Source: Halpernia humi
GTDB lineage: Bacteria > Bacteroidota > Bacteroidia > Flavobacteriales > Weeksellaceae
Assembly (NCBI RefSeq): GCF_900108025.1
Contig: NZ_FNUS01000007.1
Location: 1-64,000 of the forward strand
Length of the DNA stretch: 64,000 bases
Direction: 5' to 3'
Below are positions 37,201 to 46,311 of this stretch, piece after piece; positions within the stretch are counted from its first letter, which is position 1; the number at the start of each line of letters is the position of its first letter. A program made the position numbers and the translations under genes. The notes below the pieces were generated by a model. That model did not search any database. It saw only the letters and a program-made list of their open reading frames with translations, and was not told where the DNA came from.

Positions 37201-38854
37201 TTTCTAAAAACTCTGTATAATTTTCAAAAGCATCCGGAAAATCCTGAAAATCTTTTTTTAATTCTTCTACATCTTTTATGTAGTAATTTTCACTTTTTAA
37301 ACCTCGTCTTTTGCCAAAACCTTTTCCAATTTCAGTTGTTAATTTTTCGCCATCTTTGATACAATATAAAATATCCTGAATTTTAGAATCTTCTTTTTCG
37401 GTATAAAAAGTTTCATTTTGTGCTAAAATTTTAACCAGATAATCATCCGCAAACTGCAGTAAAATCTGGTTTAAATAATCTTCTTCCGGCAAATTATGGT
37501 TTTGAATTTGAACATAAAAATCATCGCCAAATTCATTTTTCCACCATTTGAATAATTCTTCACCTTTCTGTTCCCCAAAATTTAAAATTGTATCGGGAAT
37601 ATCGCCATTTAAACTTGAGGTTAATGCAATTAAATCTTCTTTGTACTCGGAAATCATTTCTCGACTAATTCTAGGAACGCCGAAATAAAAGCCATTAACA
37701 AAGCCTAAACTTGAAAGTTTTGTTAAGTTTTTATAACCGTTGAAATTTTTTGCCAAAAGCACCACGTTTGTTCTTCTATCCGGATCATCTTTGGTAAATT
37801 GCTTTTGCTCTGGCCGGTCTGAAATATAGAATTCACAACCTAAAATGGGAATTAATTTCTTTTTTAAATTATCTGAACTATTATTATTTTTGTCCTTCTG
37901 AGCCTGTCGAAGAATCTCGCTTTCGTCTAAATTTTCTAAAGTTTTATTGTATTTCTCAACTTCTGTCACAAATTTAAAAGCGCCCATTAAATTCCCCAAA
38001 TCAACCAAACCTACCGCCGGAAAATTATTTTTTGAAGCCTTTGAAATTAAATCCTGAATGCTCGAAGAAGATTGCAAAGACGAATAAATACTGTGGTTGT
38101 GAAAATTAAAATAATCACCGATTTCTATTTCGTCCGTGTCACCAAAATCGACTTTATTTTTTCGGTTTTTATTGGCTGAAACCTGTCGGCGAATGACAAT
38201 ATCAAAGGGTTTTATCGGTGAAGAATGTTTGGATTGAAACTTCTGAAAAACCTCATCGCTAATTTTTAAATCTTCCGCTGAAATAATATTTAAGCGCATC
38301 ATTTCAAAGAAAATCTGCGCAGTAGCATTTACATCTGCTGCGGCGTTGTGCGCTTCATCAAATTTATGCTGAAAAAGAATTTCAAATAATTCTTCCAGTT
38401 TTGGCGATTTCCATTTGCCGTTTTTACCACTTCCGAGTTTGCAATAATCTGTTCCCAAAATCATTGTGTCCGCAGATGGAATTTTCTCTAAAGGGTTTTC
38501 TAAATTTTTTCGTAAAAATTCGGCACCGACAATATTGTAATCAAAAATAATATTATGACCAACGCCAATTTTTGTTTTCTTTAAAACCTCGGTAAATTCT
38601 GCTAAAACATCTTGCAAATCTCGACCTTCTTCACGTGCCATTTTAGTAGAAATTCCGTGAATTCTTGTGGCATTAAACGGAATGTCAAAACCTTCAGGTT
38701 TAATAAGATAATCCTGATTTTCCAGCAAAGTTCCATCATCATCGTGCAACTGCCACGCAATCTGCACCATTCTCGGCCAGTTGTCTGAATCTGTGAGCGG
38801 TGCGTTGAAATTTTGAGGTAAACCAGTGGTTTCGGTATCGAAAACTAAATACAT
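34220..38854 (-). CDS. dnaE: DNA polymerase III alpha subunit fused to a 3'-5' exonuclease
   Basis: This is the replicative polymerase, 1544 residues against about 1160 for E. coli DnaE. The extra N-terminus (about 1-185) is a DEDDh exonuclease like DnaQ, with FDTETTGLP (Asp6, Glu8), GHNIIFDYN and the His-Asp pair in AHNAAADVNATA. A PHP domain follows (from about 250) in altered form, with FHNHSIYS and GLVDLGNLMG where DHGN is usual. The palm site PDIDIDFDD lies at about residues 687-695. The C-terminal OB-fold (VAGLITSYEVKDSPRSGE) follows an acidic insertion of E/D-rich residues. The gene starts a separate unit upstream of the efflux operon on the same strand. Confidence 0.93.
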   Translation of the reverse strand: MYLVFDTETTGLPQNFNAPLTDSDNWPRMVQIAWQLHDDDGTLLENQDYLIKPEGFDIPFNATRIHGISTKMAREEGRDLQDVLAEFTEVLKKTKIGVGHNIIFDYNIVGAEFLRKNLENPLEKIPSADTMILGTDYCKLGSGKNGKWKSPKLEELFEILFQHKFDEAHNAAADVNATAQIFFEMMRLNIISAEDLKISDEVFQKFQSKHSSPIKPFDIVIRRQVSANKNRKNKVDFGDTDEIEIGDYFNFHNHSIYSSLQSSSSIQDLISKASKNNFPAVGLVDLGNLMGAFKFVTEVEKYNKTLENLDESEILRQAQKDKNNNSSDNLKKKLIPILGCEFYISDRPEQKQFTKDDPDRRTNVVLLAKNFNGYKNLTKLSSLGFVNGFYFGVPRISREMISEYKEDLIALTSSLNGDIPDTILNFGEQKGEELFKWWKNEFGDDFYVQIQNHNLPEEDYLNQILLQFADDYLVKILAQNETFYTEKEDSKIQDILYCIKDGEKLTTEIGKGFGKRRGLKSENYYIKDVEELKKDFQDFPDAFENYTEFLEKFSPYTLKRDVLLPKFEIPEQFLDSKDLEDAGKRGEMAYLTHLTYEGAKKRYGEITEKIKERIDFELQVVENTGYPGYFLIVQDFCEVARQMGVWVGPGRGSAAGSVVAYCTGITNVDPIKYDLLFERFLNPERISMPDIDIDFDDEGRDKIIKWVVEKYGKNQVAQIITYSVLGGKSAIKDAGRVMDVSISETNNIAKLVPGTPGMNIGKALSKPEKLRPEDRVLADEMKTILSNSSDNRFAVLDAARKMEGCIRNTGIHACGVIITPEDISNLVPITIAAKDADILVSQFDNSVAEDAGLLKMDFLGLRTLTILKHAIALIKQKHNIEIDLDTLSLDDPKTFQLFKEGKTVGIFQYESPGMQKYMRELKPDKFEDLIAMNALYRPGPIKYIPNFINRKNGSEEVVYDLEETKEFLSETYGITVYQEQVMLLSQKLANFTKGEADTLRKAMGKKQKAVLDKMYPKFIEGGEKNNLDREKLDKIWKDWEAFAEYAFNKSHSTCYALIAYHTAYLKANFPAEYMASVMSNNINNTKQITLFMEDCKNIGVDVLGPDVNESAFHFAVNDKGQIRFGLGAIKGIGEGPSEAIVKERKNGEFKNIYDFFERVPSSQINKRVVESLVLGGGFDEVDSYHRAQYFDTDNSGRTNLEILLKYGQSFQDSKNEIENSLFADFADEVKIERPKINPAPEWQNMHKLNKEKEIIGFYLSAHPLDEFQYQFKFIQGALSRKEILETKKEEIELENVILPSEILDENDDAEILDLVENVEDDEEIAEEVLKKVEPKGAFNFLNLDEVEVYKNQVFGDLNPNLFVDNKMDWNERKKLNDRSKEFTVAGLITSYEVKDSPRSGEKIAFLSVEDYTGSQSFRLGDRDYLRLRDKVDVQRFVIIKFKYSLAADGRVFVNITDVEDLRESLQKFAKSMSVVVNLEDLRKKDIEFFKSLINKKGDKKLNFYIKNKQEDSHIEMHSIQTHIAINEETLALFNTVNKFEFFLN

Positions 38855-39178
38855 TTAAAGGAAGAATTTTTGTAAAATTAGTTTAAAATTAGCAGAAAAA
38901 AAAGTTGGATTTCAGAGGATAAATTGATTATCATTTGTAATTTAATCTAAATAAAACATTAATTAAAAGCAAATTTTTTTTCTATATTTGGAAATCGCTT
39001 AAAATTTTTTCTATCGGTATTAAAAATCTAAAGTGGAACTTTGATTCTCACTTTTTGAAATCTACCATATTTTTCTTTCTAACAGAAATAGAAAATTTCT
39101 TAAAAAGCAGGGTCGGACTATCCGAAACAGAGACCTTCTAACTAATTGAAAGTAGGAATTAATTAAAATAATAATATT
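38855..39178. other. Divergent intergenic region with long structured leader
   Basis: The region separates dnaE (minus) and the barrel gene (plus). A TATATTTG -7-like box lies at 38993-39000 on the plus strand. If used, the barrel mRNA leader is about 170 nt. It contains short hairpins, AAAGTG/CACTTT followed by T5 near 39030-39057, and a cluster GGTCGGACTATCCGAAACAGAGACC near 39109-39133. No gene or tRNA is seen. Confidence 0.4.
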
Positions 39179-39811
39179 TTGAAAACTAAAATTTTACTCA
39201 TTTTTTCAAAAATAAATATCATCTGTTTTGTAATTTTATTCTCACTTTTTTATTCTCAAGAAAAAAGTACTCAAAAATGGGACAAGGGTATTGTATTTGG
39301 ACCAAACGTTTCCTACTTTTCCAGAGAATTGGTAAATTTCTCGTTTGGGTTTAAAATTGGATATTTTATGAAATCTAATCTTAACAAGGAATTAACTATA
39401 CATCTTGAAGGTAACTACTCATATAAAAGTGCAAATATTTCTGCTACTTATAGTATTTTTGATGAAAACAATAATTTAGTAGATATTTTTGGAGTAAGAC
39501 CCATTGCACAAATGGGAAGTATTGATATCCCGATAATGCTTAAATACAAAATTTACAAAAAGTTTTTTATTGAGGCAGGCCCTCAAATTTCATTCTTGTT
39601 GCATTCTGATTTTAGGGATAAATATAAGAACGTTTTATTTCCTAAAAATCTTTTCACAAAAACGCAATTGTATGGAAACGTTGGCGCAGGTTATAATATA
39701 AATACCAAACTTTCAGTTGATATTTTATATGAAATTGGTTTATCAAACAGTTCAAAAACTTTGAATACAAAGACTAATACTTTTGGATTAAACCTATATT
39801 ACAAATTGTGA
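39179..39811 (+). CDS. Outer-membrane beta-barrel protein (PorT-like), TTG start
   Basis: This 210-residue protein has an N-terminal signal (KINIICFVILFSLFYSQ) and barrel strands such as GFKIGYFM, FFIEAGPQISFLLHS and the C-terminal FGLNLYYKL. It is similar in pattern to the barrel at 22642. The only start that keeps the signal peptide is TTG at 39179; the next ATG is well inside the mature part. A good terminator follows at 39836. The function is unknown. Confidence 0.8.
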   Translation: MKTKILLIFSKINIICFVILFSLFYSQEKSTQKWDKGIVFGPNVSYFSRELVNFSFGFKIGYFMKSNLNKELTIHLEGNYSYKSANISATYSIFDENNNLVDIFGVRPIAQMGSIDIPIMLKYKIYKKFFIEAGPQISFLLHSDFRDKYKNVLFPKNLFTKTQLYGNVGAGYNINTKLSVDILYEIGLSNSSKTLNTKTNTFGLNLYYKL

Positions 39812-39835
39812 TACCATTGCATATTAAAACATTCT

Positions 39836-39869
39836 ACCCTGTCAAATTTTAAAAACTTGGCAGGGTTTT
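39836..39869 (+). terminator. Rho-independent-type terminator
   Basis: ACCCTGTCAA (39836-39845) and TTGGCAGGGT (39857-39866) form a 10-bp stem with one G-U pair, followed by T residues. Confidence 0.75.
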
Positions 39870-39934
39870 ATTTTGGCATAATTTCATAAAAAAAAATCAC
39901 AAAGCACTATTTTCCAAATTCCCCAAACTTTCCG

Positions 39935-39942
39935 TAACTTTG
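39935..39942 (+). promoter_or_regulatory. Candidate -7 box of the E1 gene
   Basis: TAACTTTG matches TAnnTTTG and ends 6 bp before the ATG at 39949, so the mRNA may start at or beside the start codon. No clear -33 TTG is present. Confidence 0.45.
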
Positions 39943-39948
39943 GTTTCT

Positions 39949-42024
39949 ATGGAACTTAATACTGAAAAAGTCATTTCGAAAGACATTTTACAACAGGCTT
40001 TTCACCACATGATGCTTGCGAAAGCCACCGCAGATATTTATGAGGAAAATAGAAATATTTGCAAATATGTCCATTCCACTTCTCGTGGGCATGAAGCCGT
40101 TCAATTAGCGACGGCATATCAGTTAAAAAAAGATGATTGGGTAAGTCCGTATTACCGCGATGAAGCGATGCTTTTGGGAATGGGATTTTCACCTTATGAA
40201 TTAATGCTTCAACTTTTAGCCAAAAAAGACGACAGGTTTTCCGGCGGGCGTTCTTACTATTCTCATCCGTCAAATTTAGAAGAAAATTTTCCTAAAATAA
40301 TTCACCAAAGTTCCGCAACCGGAATGCAGGCGATTCCCACGACAGGCGTTGCGCAGGGTTTAAAATATTTAAAAGAATTTAATTTAAAACAGTTTGATGA
40401 AAACCTTGTCGTCGTTTGCAGTTTGGGCGATAATTCTGTAACGGAAGGTGAAGTTTCCGAAGCCTTTCAGTTTGCGGCTTTGCATCAATTGCCGATCATT
40501 TATTTGGTTCAGGACAATGAATGGGGAATTTCCGTAAAAAAAGAAGAAGCCAGAACTTCTGACGCTTACGATTTCGCCGCAGGATTTGTAGGTTTAGAAA
40601 GAATGAAATTCAACGGAACTGATTTCGTGGAAAGTTTTACCCAAATGAAACAGGCTTTTGATTTTGTGCGTTCCGAACAAAAACCTTTGTTGGTTTGCGC
40701 CAGAACAGTTTTAATTGGCCATCACACTTCTGGCGTTCGTCGGGAATTTTACCGTGATGAAGCCGATTTAGAAAAACACAGAAGCGAAGATCCGGGAATT
40801 ATTTTAAAAAATTATTTACTTAATGAAGGTTTTAACGAGAATCAATTAAATGAAATTGAAAGAGAAGCCCGAAGAATCGTAGAAAAAGATTTTGAAAAAG
40901 CCGTTTCGGCGCCAGAACCTGAAGAAAATTCTGTAGAAGATTTTGTATTTGTTCCCACACCCATTTTAGAAGAAACCGGAACCAGAGTTCCTGCCAATAC
41001 AAAAGAAAAAATTGTAATGGTCGATGCGGCGATTCACGCCATTCAAGAGATTATGTACAAACATCCTGAAGCATTGCTTTACGGACAAGACGTTGGTGAA
41101 AGAATTGGTGGCGTTTTCCGCGAAACTGTGACTTTAGGTAAAAAATTTGGCGATAAACGTGTTTTTAATACGGCGATCCAAGAAGCCTATATTATTGGTT
41201 CTACGGTTGGAATGAGCGCAGTTGGCTTAAAACCAATCGTGGAAGTCCAGTTTGCAGATTATATTTATCCGGGAATAAATCAATTAATTACAGAAATTTC
41301 AAAATCATCTTATTTAAGTTGTGGTAAATTTCCAGTTTCAAATATTATCCGTGTTCCAACGGGCGCTTACGGCGGCGGCGGACCATATCACAGCGGTTGT
41401 GTTGAAAGTATTTTAGCAAATATTAAAGGAATTAAAATTGCCTTTCCTTCAAACGCGGCAGATTTTAAAGGACTTTTAAAAGCCGCCTATTACGATCCAA
41501 ATCCCGTGATAATGCTGGAACATAAAGGTTTGTACTGGTCGAAAGTTCCTGGAACGGAAGATGCAAAAACCATCGAACCTGCGGAAGATTACATTTTACC
41601 TTTCGGGAAAGCCAATAAAATTTTAGAAGCAGATAATTCTGAAATTCAAAAAGGCAGAACAATGGTCATCATCACTTATGGAATGGGCGTTTATTGGGCA
41701 AAAGCAGCGGCAAAAAACCATAAAGGAAAAGTAGAAATCATCGACTTGCGAACTTTAATTCCTTTGGATGAAGACTTGGTTTATGAAAGTGTAAAAAAAC
41801 ACGGCAAATGTCTAGTTTTAACGGAAGAAACTTTACAAAACTCTTTTGCGGAAGGCTTTGCAGCGAGGATTTCCAAAGAATGTTTTAAATTTTTGGATGC
41901 GCCAGTTGAAACTTTAGGTTCTTTAAATTTACCAGCCGTTCCAATTAATTTAATTTTAGAAAAAGAAATGCTTCCAAATGCAGAAAAAGTGTCGGCGAAA
42001 ATTGGGGAAATTTTGGCTTATTAG
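39949..42024 (+). CDS. 2-oxoacid dehydrogenase E1, fused alpha and beta subunits
   Basis: This thiamine-diphosphate enzyme of the pyruvate/branched-chain 2-oxoacid dehydrogenase complexes has 691 residues. The first half is E1-alpha (STSRGHEAVQLA, and the ThDP loop GDNSVTEGEVSEAF...QDNEWGIS). From about residue 345 it is E1-beta (LLYGQDVGERIGGVF, FNTAIQEAYIIGSTVGMSAVG, C-terminal transketolase domain). The E2 and E3 genes are not in the window. A branched-chain substrate is plausible but not shown. An in-frame TTG nine bases earlier exists, but ATG at 39949 is preferred because a -7 box overlaps the TTG. Confidence 0.9.
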   Translation: MELNTEKVISKDILQQAFHHMMLAKATADIYEENRNICKYVHSTSRGHEAVQLATAYQLKKDDWVSPYYRDEAMLLGMGFSPYELMLQLLAKKDDRFSGGRSYYSHPSNLEENFPKIIHQSSATGMQAIPTTGVAQGLKYLKEFNLKQFDENLVVVCSLGDNSVTEGEVSEAFQFAALHQLPIIYLVQDNEWGISVKKEEARTSDAYDFAAGFVGLERMKFNGTDFVESFTQMKQAFDFVRSEQKPLLVCARTVLIGHHTSGVRREFYRDEADLEKHRSEDPGIILKNYLLNEGFNENQLNEIEREARRIVEKDFEKAVSAPEPEENSVEDFVFVPTPILEETGTRVPANTKEKIVMVDAAIHAIQEIMYKHPEALLYGQDVGERIGGVFRETVTLGKKFGDKRVFNTAIQEAYIIGSTVGMSAVGLKPIVEVQFADYIYPGINQLITEISKSSYLSCGKFPVSNIIRVPTGAYGGGGPYHSGCVESILANIKGIKIAFPSNAADFKGLLKAAYYDPNPVIMLEHKGLYWSKVPGTEDAKTIEPAEDYILPFGKANKILEADNSEIQKGRTMVIITYGMGVYWAKAAAKNHKGKVEIIDLRTLIPLDEDLVYESVKKHGKCLVLTEETLQNSFAEGFAARISKECFKFLDAPVETLGSLNLPAVPINLILEKEMLPNAEKVSAKIGEILAY

Positions 42025-42061
42025 ATTTCATTATTTAGTCAAAAAATAGAGAAATAATTTT

Positions 42062-43609
42062 CTATTTCATTCTTTCTAAATATTTGTCATAAATAATTCT
42101 CGCCACAGGTTTATTTTCTATTTTACTTTCCAAATAAGAAATAATATCTAAATATAAGAAAGCCCGTCGCTCAAAAGGATGTGCTTCATAAACCTTTAAT
42201 TTCTTATGAAAATCTATAAAACTTTGCTTTATGTTATGCGGGTAAACATTTTGTAATTCTCTTATAAATTTTATCATTTCTTTTTGTACTTCATGCAAAT
42301 CGTTCATTTTTATCAAAAAACGATAGGTGCTTTTTAGCAAAAATTCCAAATCATCGTCTAAACCCGCTTCATAGTGCGCCAAAATATTTAAAACACGTGC
42401 AAAACAGAGCAAATCTTCACGCATCGCTAAGGTTTTATTAGAAATTATTTTGTTCAAATAGTAAATACTTTCCTTGTTATTTCCCGCGCCAAAATGCAAA
42501 CTGGCAAATTTGAAATAGAAAATCATTTTATGATGCTCGTCTATTTTAGAACTGTAATTTTTAAAATTAGATTCAATTTTTGGAATTAATACCAAACCTT
42601 CCTGAAAACTTCCATCAATAAAATGCTGATTAATACGATGAAAATTAAGGTATAAAAATTTCAAGGCTTCTACATTTTCATCTTTTGGAAAACTGTTTTC
42701 AGAAACTTGTACTTCAAATTGATGCAGTGCATTTTGAAATTTTACTTTATTTTGAAGAAAAAATAAAGTTTCCAAATGATAGTTGCTACCTTTCAGAAAA
42801 AAAACGGGATTTAAAACAATCATATTGGGGTTTTGATGAAATAAATCAACCCATTTCGCTGCATATTTATAACTATTTAAGAAATCTTGAAGTATAAAAT
42901 TATACCACAAAAAAGCGTTGTAAACCCATAATTTTTCACGAAAACCCAAATTTTTTATTTCATATTTAGGTAGTCTATCCTCCAAATATGCTGTTATCTT
43001 ATCACTTTCTTCTTTGTTTTTTACATAGCCCGATTTTAAAATAATGCTGTATAATTGAAGCGATAAATTAGATAATTTGCTAGAAATGACATTTAACTGG
43101 CTTAATTCTTTTGCCTGAACGGATAATTCATCTGCTCTGGAAGCAATACTTCTGGTGATGTATTGGGATTCTATTACTTTTTCGAGTTCTACAATTTCAT
43201 ACGCCATATTTTTTTCCTCATATTCCATCGCTGTTTCTTTGGCTTTATCTAAAATTTTTAAACTTTGTTTGTAAAGTCCTTTGTGATATAAAATTGAAGC
43301 AAAATCTAACTGCTCGCGGAGAACAGAGCGGATGTTTTTATGTAAAGGTGTTAATCTTAAACTAATTAAAATTTGTTTGTACAAATGTGCTTTTACATTG
43401 GCTAATTGCTGCTTTTTCACCAAGGCACTTTTCAAAATATCTTTTTCGTTGTAAGAATTAGCCTTATCTAAAAAATTAAAAAGATTGAGATAAATGGAAT
43501 CTGAATTCACGTCTAAACGGCCAACAAATAATTTAAATTGGCGCTTTTCAGATTTGTTTAAGGACTTTATTAGAGAAAAAAGAAAATCTTTTTGGTCGTT
43601 TGCTATCAC
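42062..43609 (-). CDS. Hypothetical helical-repeat protein
   Basis: The 515-residue protein is predicted all-helical, with no signal peptide or membrane segment. The spacing of aromatic and small residues (for example ILYHKGLYKQSLKILDKAKETA and LHFGAGNNKESIYYLNKI) resembles TPR-like helical hairpins, so it is probably a cytosolic scaffold. I do not recognise the family. It is divergent from the branched-chain amino-acid operon; the 143-bp shared gap holds an inverted repeat (43663-43689). Confidence 0.7.
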   Translation of the reverse strand: MIANDQKDFLFSLIKSLNKSEKRQFKLFVGRLDVNSDSIYLNLFNFLDKANSYNEKDILKSALVKKQQLANVKAHLYKQILISLRLTPLHKNIRSVLREQLDFASILYHKGLYKQSLKILDKAKETAMEYEEKNMAYEIVELEKVIESQYITRSIASRADELSVQAKELSQLNVISSKLSNLSLQLYSIILKSGYVKNKEESDKITAYLEDRLPKYEIKNLGFREKLWVYNAFLWYNFILQDFLNSYKYAAKWVDLFHQNPNMIVLNPVFFLKGSNYHLETLFFLQNKVKFQNALHQFEVQVSENSFPKDENVEALKFLYLNFHRINQHFIDGSFQEGLVLIPKIESNFKNYSSKIDEHHKMIFYFKFASLHFGAGNNKESIYYLNKIISNKTLAMREDLLCFARVLNILAHYEAGLDDDLEFLLKSTYRFLIKMNDLHEVQKEMIKFIRELQNVYPHNIKQSFIDFHKKLKVYEAHPFERRAFLYLDIISYLESKIENKPVARIIYDKYLERMK

Positions 43610-43662
43610 ACGAAAATTATTTTAAATCATTCATTATCAACGTTTTAAAAATTCAAAATAAT

Positions 43663-43689
43663 TTTGAACATCGTAAAACATTGTTCAAA
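43663..43689. promoter_or_regulatory. Inverted repeat in the divergent leu operon promoter region
   Basis: TTTGAACA (43663-43670) and TGTTCAAA (43682-43689) are perfect 8-bp arms with an 11-nt spacer. They lie 64 bp before leuA and 54 bp before the divergent helical protein gene, a position suited to a dimeric regulator. No regulator gene is adjacent. Confidence 0.45.
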
Positions 43690-43752
43690 TATAAACATAA
43701 AAAAAATTCTAAATGTAATTTCGTTTGAGAAAATAAAAATATACACAATCCA

Positions 43753-44928
43753 ATGGCTAAAACACCTATTCAAATATTTGATACCACGTTGAGAGATGGC
43801 GAACAAGTGCCCGGCTGCAAATTAAATACGTCGCAAAAATTAATAATTGCAAAACAACTTGATTTGCTGGGAGTTGATGTAATAGAAGCAGGTTTCCCCG
43901 TGTCTAGCCCCGGCGATTTCGAATCTGTGATGAAAATTTCTAAAATAGTAGAAAATGCCACAGTTTGTGCTTTAACCCGCGCCGTAGAAAATGACATAAA
44001 AGTAGCAGCAGAAGCGCTAGTGAATGCAAAAAAACCGAGGATTCACACAGGAATTGGCACTTCTGATTCACATATTAAATTCAAATTTAATTCCACGCGA
44101 GAAGAAGTTTTAAAACGCGCTTTTTCTGCGGTTAAATATGCAAAATCCTTTGTAGAAGATGTAGAATTTTATGCTGAAGACGCGGGCAGAACTGATAATG
44201 AGTATTTAGCAAGAGTCTGCGAAGTAGCCATAAAAGCGGGCGCAACTGTTCTAAACATTCCAGATACCACAGGTTATTGCTTGCCAAGTGAATATGGCGC
44301 AAAAATAAAATATTTAATGGAGAATGTAAAAGACATTGAAAAGGCCATTTTATCTTGCCATTGCCACAATGATTTAGGTTTGGCAACAGCAAATTCCATT
44401 GAAGGTGTAATAAATGGCGCGCGCCAGATAGAATGCACCATCAACGGCATTGGTGAACGTGCAGGAAATACTTCTTTGGAAGAAGTCGTCATGATTTTAA
44501 AACAACATCCTTATTTAGATTTAGACACCAATATTAATACGCAAATGCTATACGGAATGAGCCAGTTAGTTTCCGACAGTATGGGCGTTTACGTGCAACC
44601 GAATAAAGCAATTGTTGGTTCTAATGCTTTTGCGCACAGTTCAGGAATTCACCAAGATGGAATGATAAAAAATAAATCTACTTACGAAATTATTGATCCT
44701 AAAGATGTGGGCGTCACAGATTCTGCTATTATTTTAACGGCGAGAAGTGGCCGCGCGGCTTTAGCATACAGAGCAAAAAATATAGGTTATGAACTAACAA
44801 AATTACAGTTAGACGTGGTTTATGCTAATTTTTTAGTTTTTGCAGATCTAAAAAAAGAAATCAATGATGATGACATCCATCAAATTATTGAAAAAAGCAG
44901 TATTTATGAACAATTAATTTCAAAATAA
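43753..44928 (+). CDS. leuA: 2-isopropylmalate synthase, short form
   Basis: This enzyme condenses acetyl-CoA and 2-oxoisovalerate, the first committed step to leucine. The catalytic TIM barrel begins [13 protein letters not shown] and has [14 protein letters not shown] and [14 protein letters not shown]. The linker contains the conserved [12 protein letters not shown]. At 391 residues it ends after the linker and lacks the about 120-residue C-terminal regulatory domain of the 510-residue bacterial enzymes. A homologous short-form acyl synthase is possible, but position at the head of leuCDB makes LeuA clear. Its stop overlaps the leuC start by 1 nt. Confidence 0.92.
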   Translation: MAKTPIQIFDTTLRDGEQVPGCKLNTSQKLIIAKQLDLLGVDVIEAGFPVSSPGDFESVMKISKIVENATVCALTRAVENDIKVAAEALVNAKKPRIHTGIGTSDSHIKFKFNSTREEVLKRAFSAVKYAKSFVEDVEFYAEDAGRTDNEYLARVCEVAIKAGATVLNIPDTTGYCLPSEYGAKIKYLMENVKDIEKAILSCHCHNDLGLATANSIEGVINGARQIECTINGIGERAGNTSLEEVVMILKQHPYLDLDTNINTQMLYGMSQLVSDSMGVYVQPNKAIVGSNAFAHSSGIHQDGMIKNKSTYEIIDPKDVGVTDSAIILTARSGRAALAYRAKNIGYELTKLQLDVVYANFLVFADLKKEINDDDIHQIIEKSSIYEQLISK

Positions 44929-46310
44929 TGGCAAAAACACTATTTGATAAAGTTTGGGACGCACATGTCGTAGATGCCATAGAAAATGGCCCACAGATTT
45001 TATATATCGATAAACATTTAATACACGAAGTTACTAGCCCACAAGCTTTTAATGAATTAAAACAAAGAAATATACCAGTTTTTAGACCTGATCAAATTGT
45101 TGCAACAGCGGATCATAACACACCGACGTTAAACCAACATTTGCCGATAAAAGATGAACTTTCTAGAAATCAATTAGAACAACTTTCTAAAAATTGTGCA
45201 GAAAACAACATCACATTGTATGAACTTGGGCACAAATATAATGGCATTGTACACGTAATTGCGCCAGAATTGGGAATTACACAACCGGGAATGACCATCG
45301 TTTGCGGCGATAGCCATACTTCTACTCATGGCGCTTTTGGAACAATTGCTTTTGGAATCGGAACCAGCCAAGTGGCGCAAGTTTTCGCTAGCCAAAGTTT
45401 ACTTTTAACAAAACCAAAAAGTTTAAGAGTAAACGTTAATGGAAAACTGAATAAAGGCGTTTTACCAAAAGACGTTATTCTCTACATTATTTCGCAAGTT
45501 GGAACCAATGCGGGAACAGGATATTTCTGTGAATATGCGGGCGATGTTTTTGAAAATATGTCTATGGAAGGGCGAATGACAGTCTGCAACATGAGTATAG
45601 AAATGGGCGCACGCGGCGGAATGATTGCACCAGATGAAACCACTTTTAACTACATTAAAGGAAGAGAATTTGCACCAAAAGGCGAAGAATTCGACAAAAA
45701 AGTAGCCTATTGGAAAACACTTCCTTCAGATAAAGAAGCAAAATTTGACAAAGAATATACTTTCAAAGCAGAGGATATTGAGCCGATGATCACCTTTGGC
45801 ACAAACCCAGGAATGGGAATGAGTGTTTCTGAAACAATACCGAAAACAAATGACACATCTTTTGAAAAATCTTTAGATTATATGGGCTTCAAAAAAGGGG
45901 AAAGCCTAATAAATAAACCTATAAATTATGTTTTTTTAGGTAGTTGTACCAATTCTAGAATTGAAGATTTTCGAGAAGCTGCAAAATATATTAAAGGAAA
46001 GAAAAAAGCTGAAAATGTAACGGCGTGGTTAGTGCCGGGAAGCAAGCAAGTGGAGGCGCAAATCATTGATGAAGGACTTAAATCTATTTTTGAAGATGCA
46101 GGTTTTGAACTTCGGCAGCCCGGCTGCTCTGCATGTTTGGCGATGAACGAAGATAAAATTCCGCAAGGTGAATATTGCGTTTCTACCTCTAACAGAAATT
46201 TTGAAGGAAGACAAGGGCAAGGCGCTAAAACTATTTTAGCAAGTCCATTAATGGCCGCCGCAACCGCAATAGAAGGAAAAATCATCAATATTTCACAGCA
46301 ATTAAATTAA
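44928..46310 (+). CDS. leuC: 3-isopropylmalate dehydratase large subunit
   Basis: This aconitase-family [4Fe-4S] enzyme isomerises 2- to 3-isopropylmalate with LeuD. It has 460 residues, normal length. Iron-sulfur ligands are visible in FLGSCTNSR and the pair in [26 protein letters not shown] and the closing [10 protein letters not shown] are signatures. It overlaps leuA by 1 nt and is followed after 1 nt by leuD. Confidence 0.95.
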   Translation: MAKTLFDKVWDAHVVDAIENGPQILYIDKHLIHEVTSPQAFNELKQRNIPVFRPDQIVATADHNTPTLNQHLPIKDELSRNQLEQLSKNCAENNITLYELGHKYNGIVHVIAPELGITQPGMTIVCGDSHTSTHGAFGTIAFGIGTSQVAQVFASQSLLLTKPKSLRVNVNGKLNKGVLPKDVILYIISQVGTNAGTGYFCEYAGDVFENMSMEGRMTVCNMSIEMGARGGMIAPDETTFNYIKGREFAPKGEEFDKKVAYWKTLPSDKEAKFDKEYTFKAEDIEPMITFGTNPGMGMSVSETIPKTNDTSFEKSLDYMGFKKGESLINKPINYVFLGSCTNSRIEDFREAAKYIKGKKKAENVTAWLVPGSKQVEAQIIDEGLKSIFEDAGFELRQPGCSACLAMNEDKIPQGEYCVSTSNRNFEGRQGQGAKTILASPLMAAATAIEGKIINISQQLN

Positions 46311-46311
46311 T

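Noticed and set aside
39080-39140. tRNA- or riboswitch-like fold before the barrel gene
   Set aside because: No acceptor stem, T-arm motif or known riboswitch core could be traced; only short unrelated hairpins are seen.
43610-43752. Leader-peptide attenuator before leuA
   Set aside because: No short frame rich in Leu, Val or Ile codons followed by a terminator was found.
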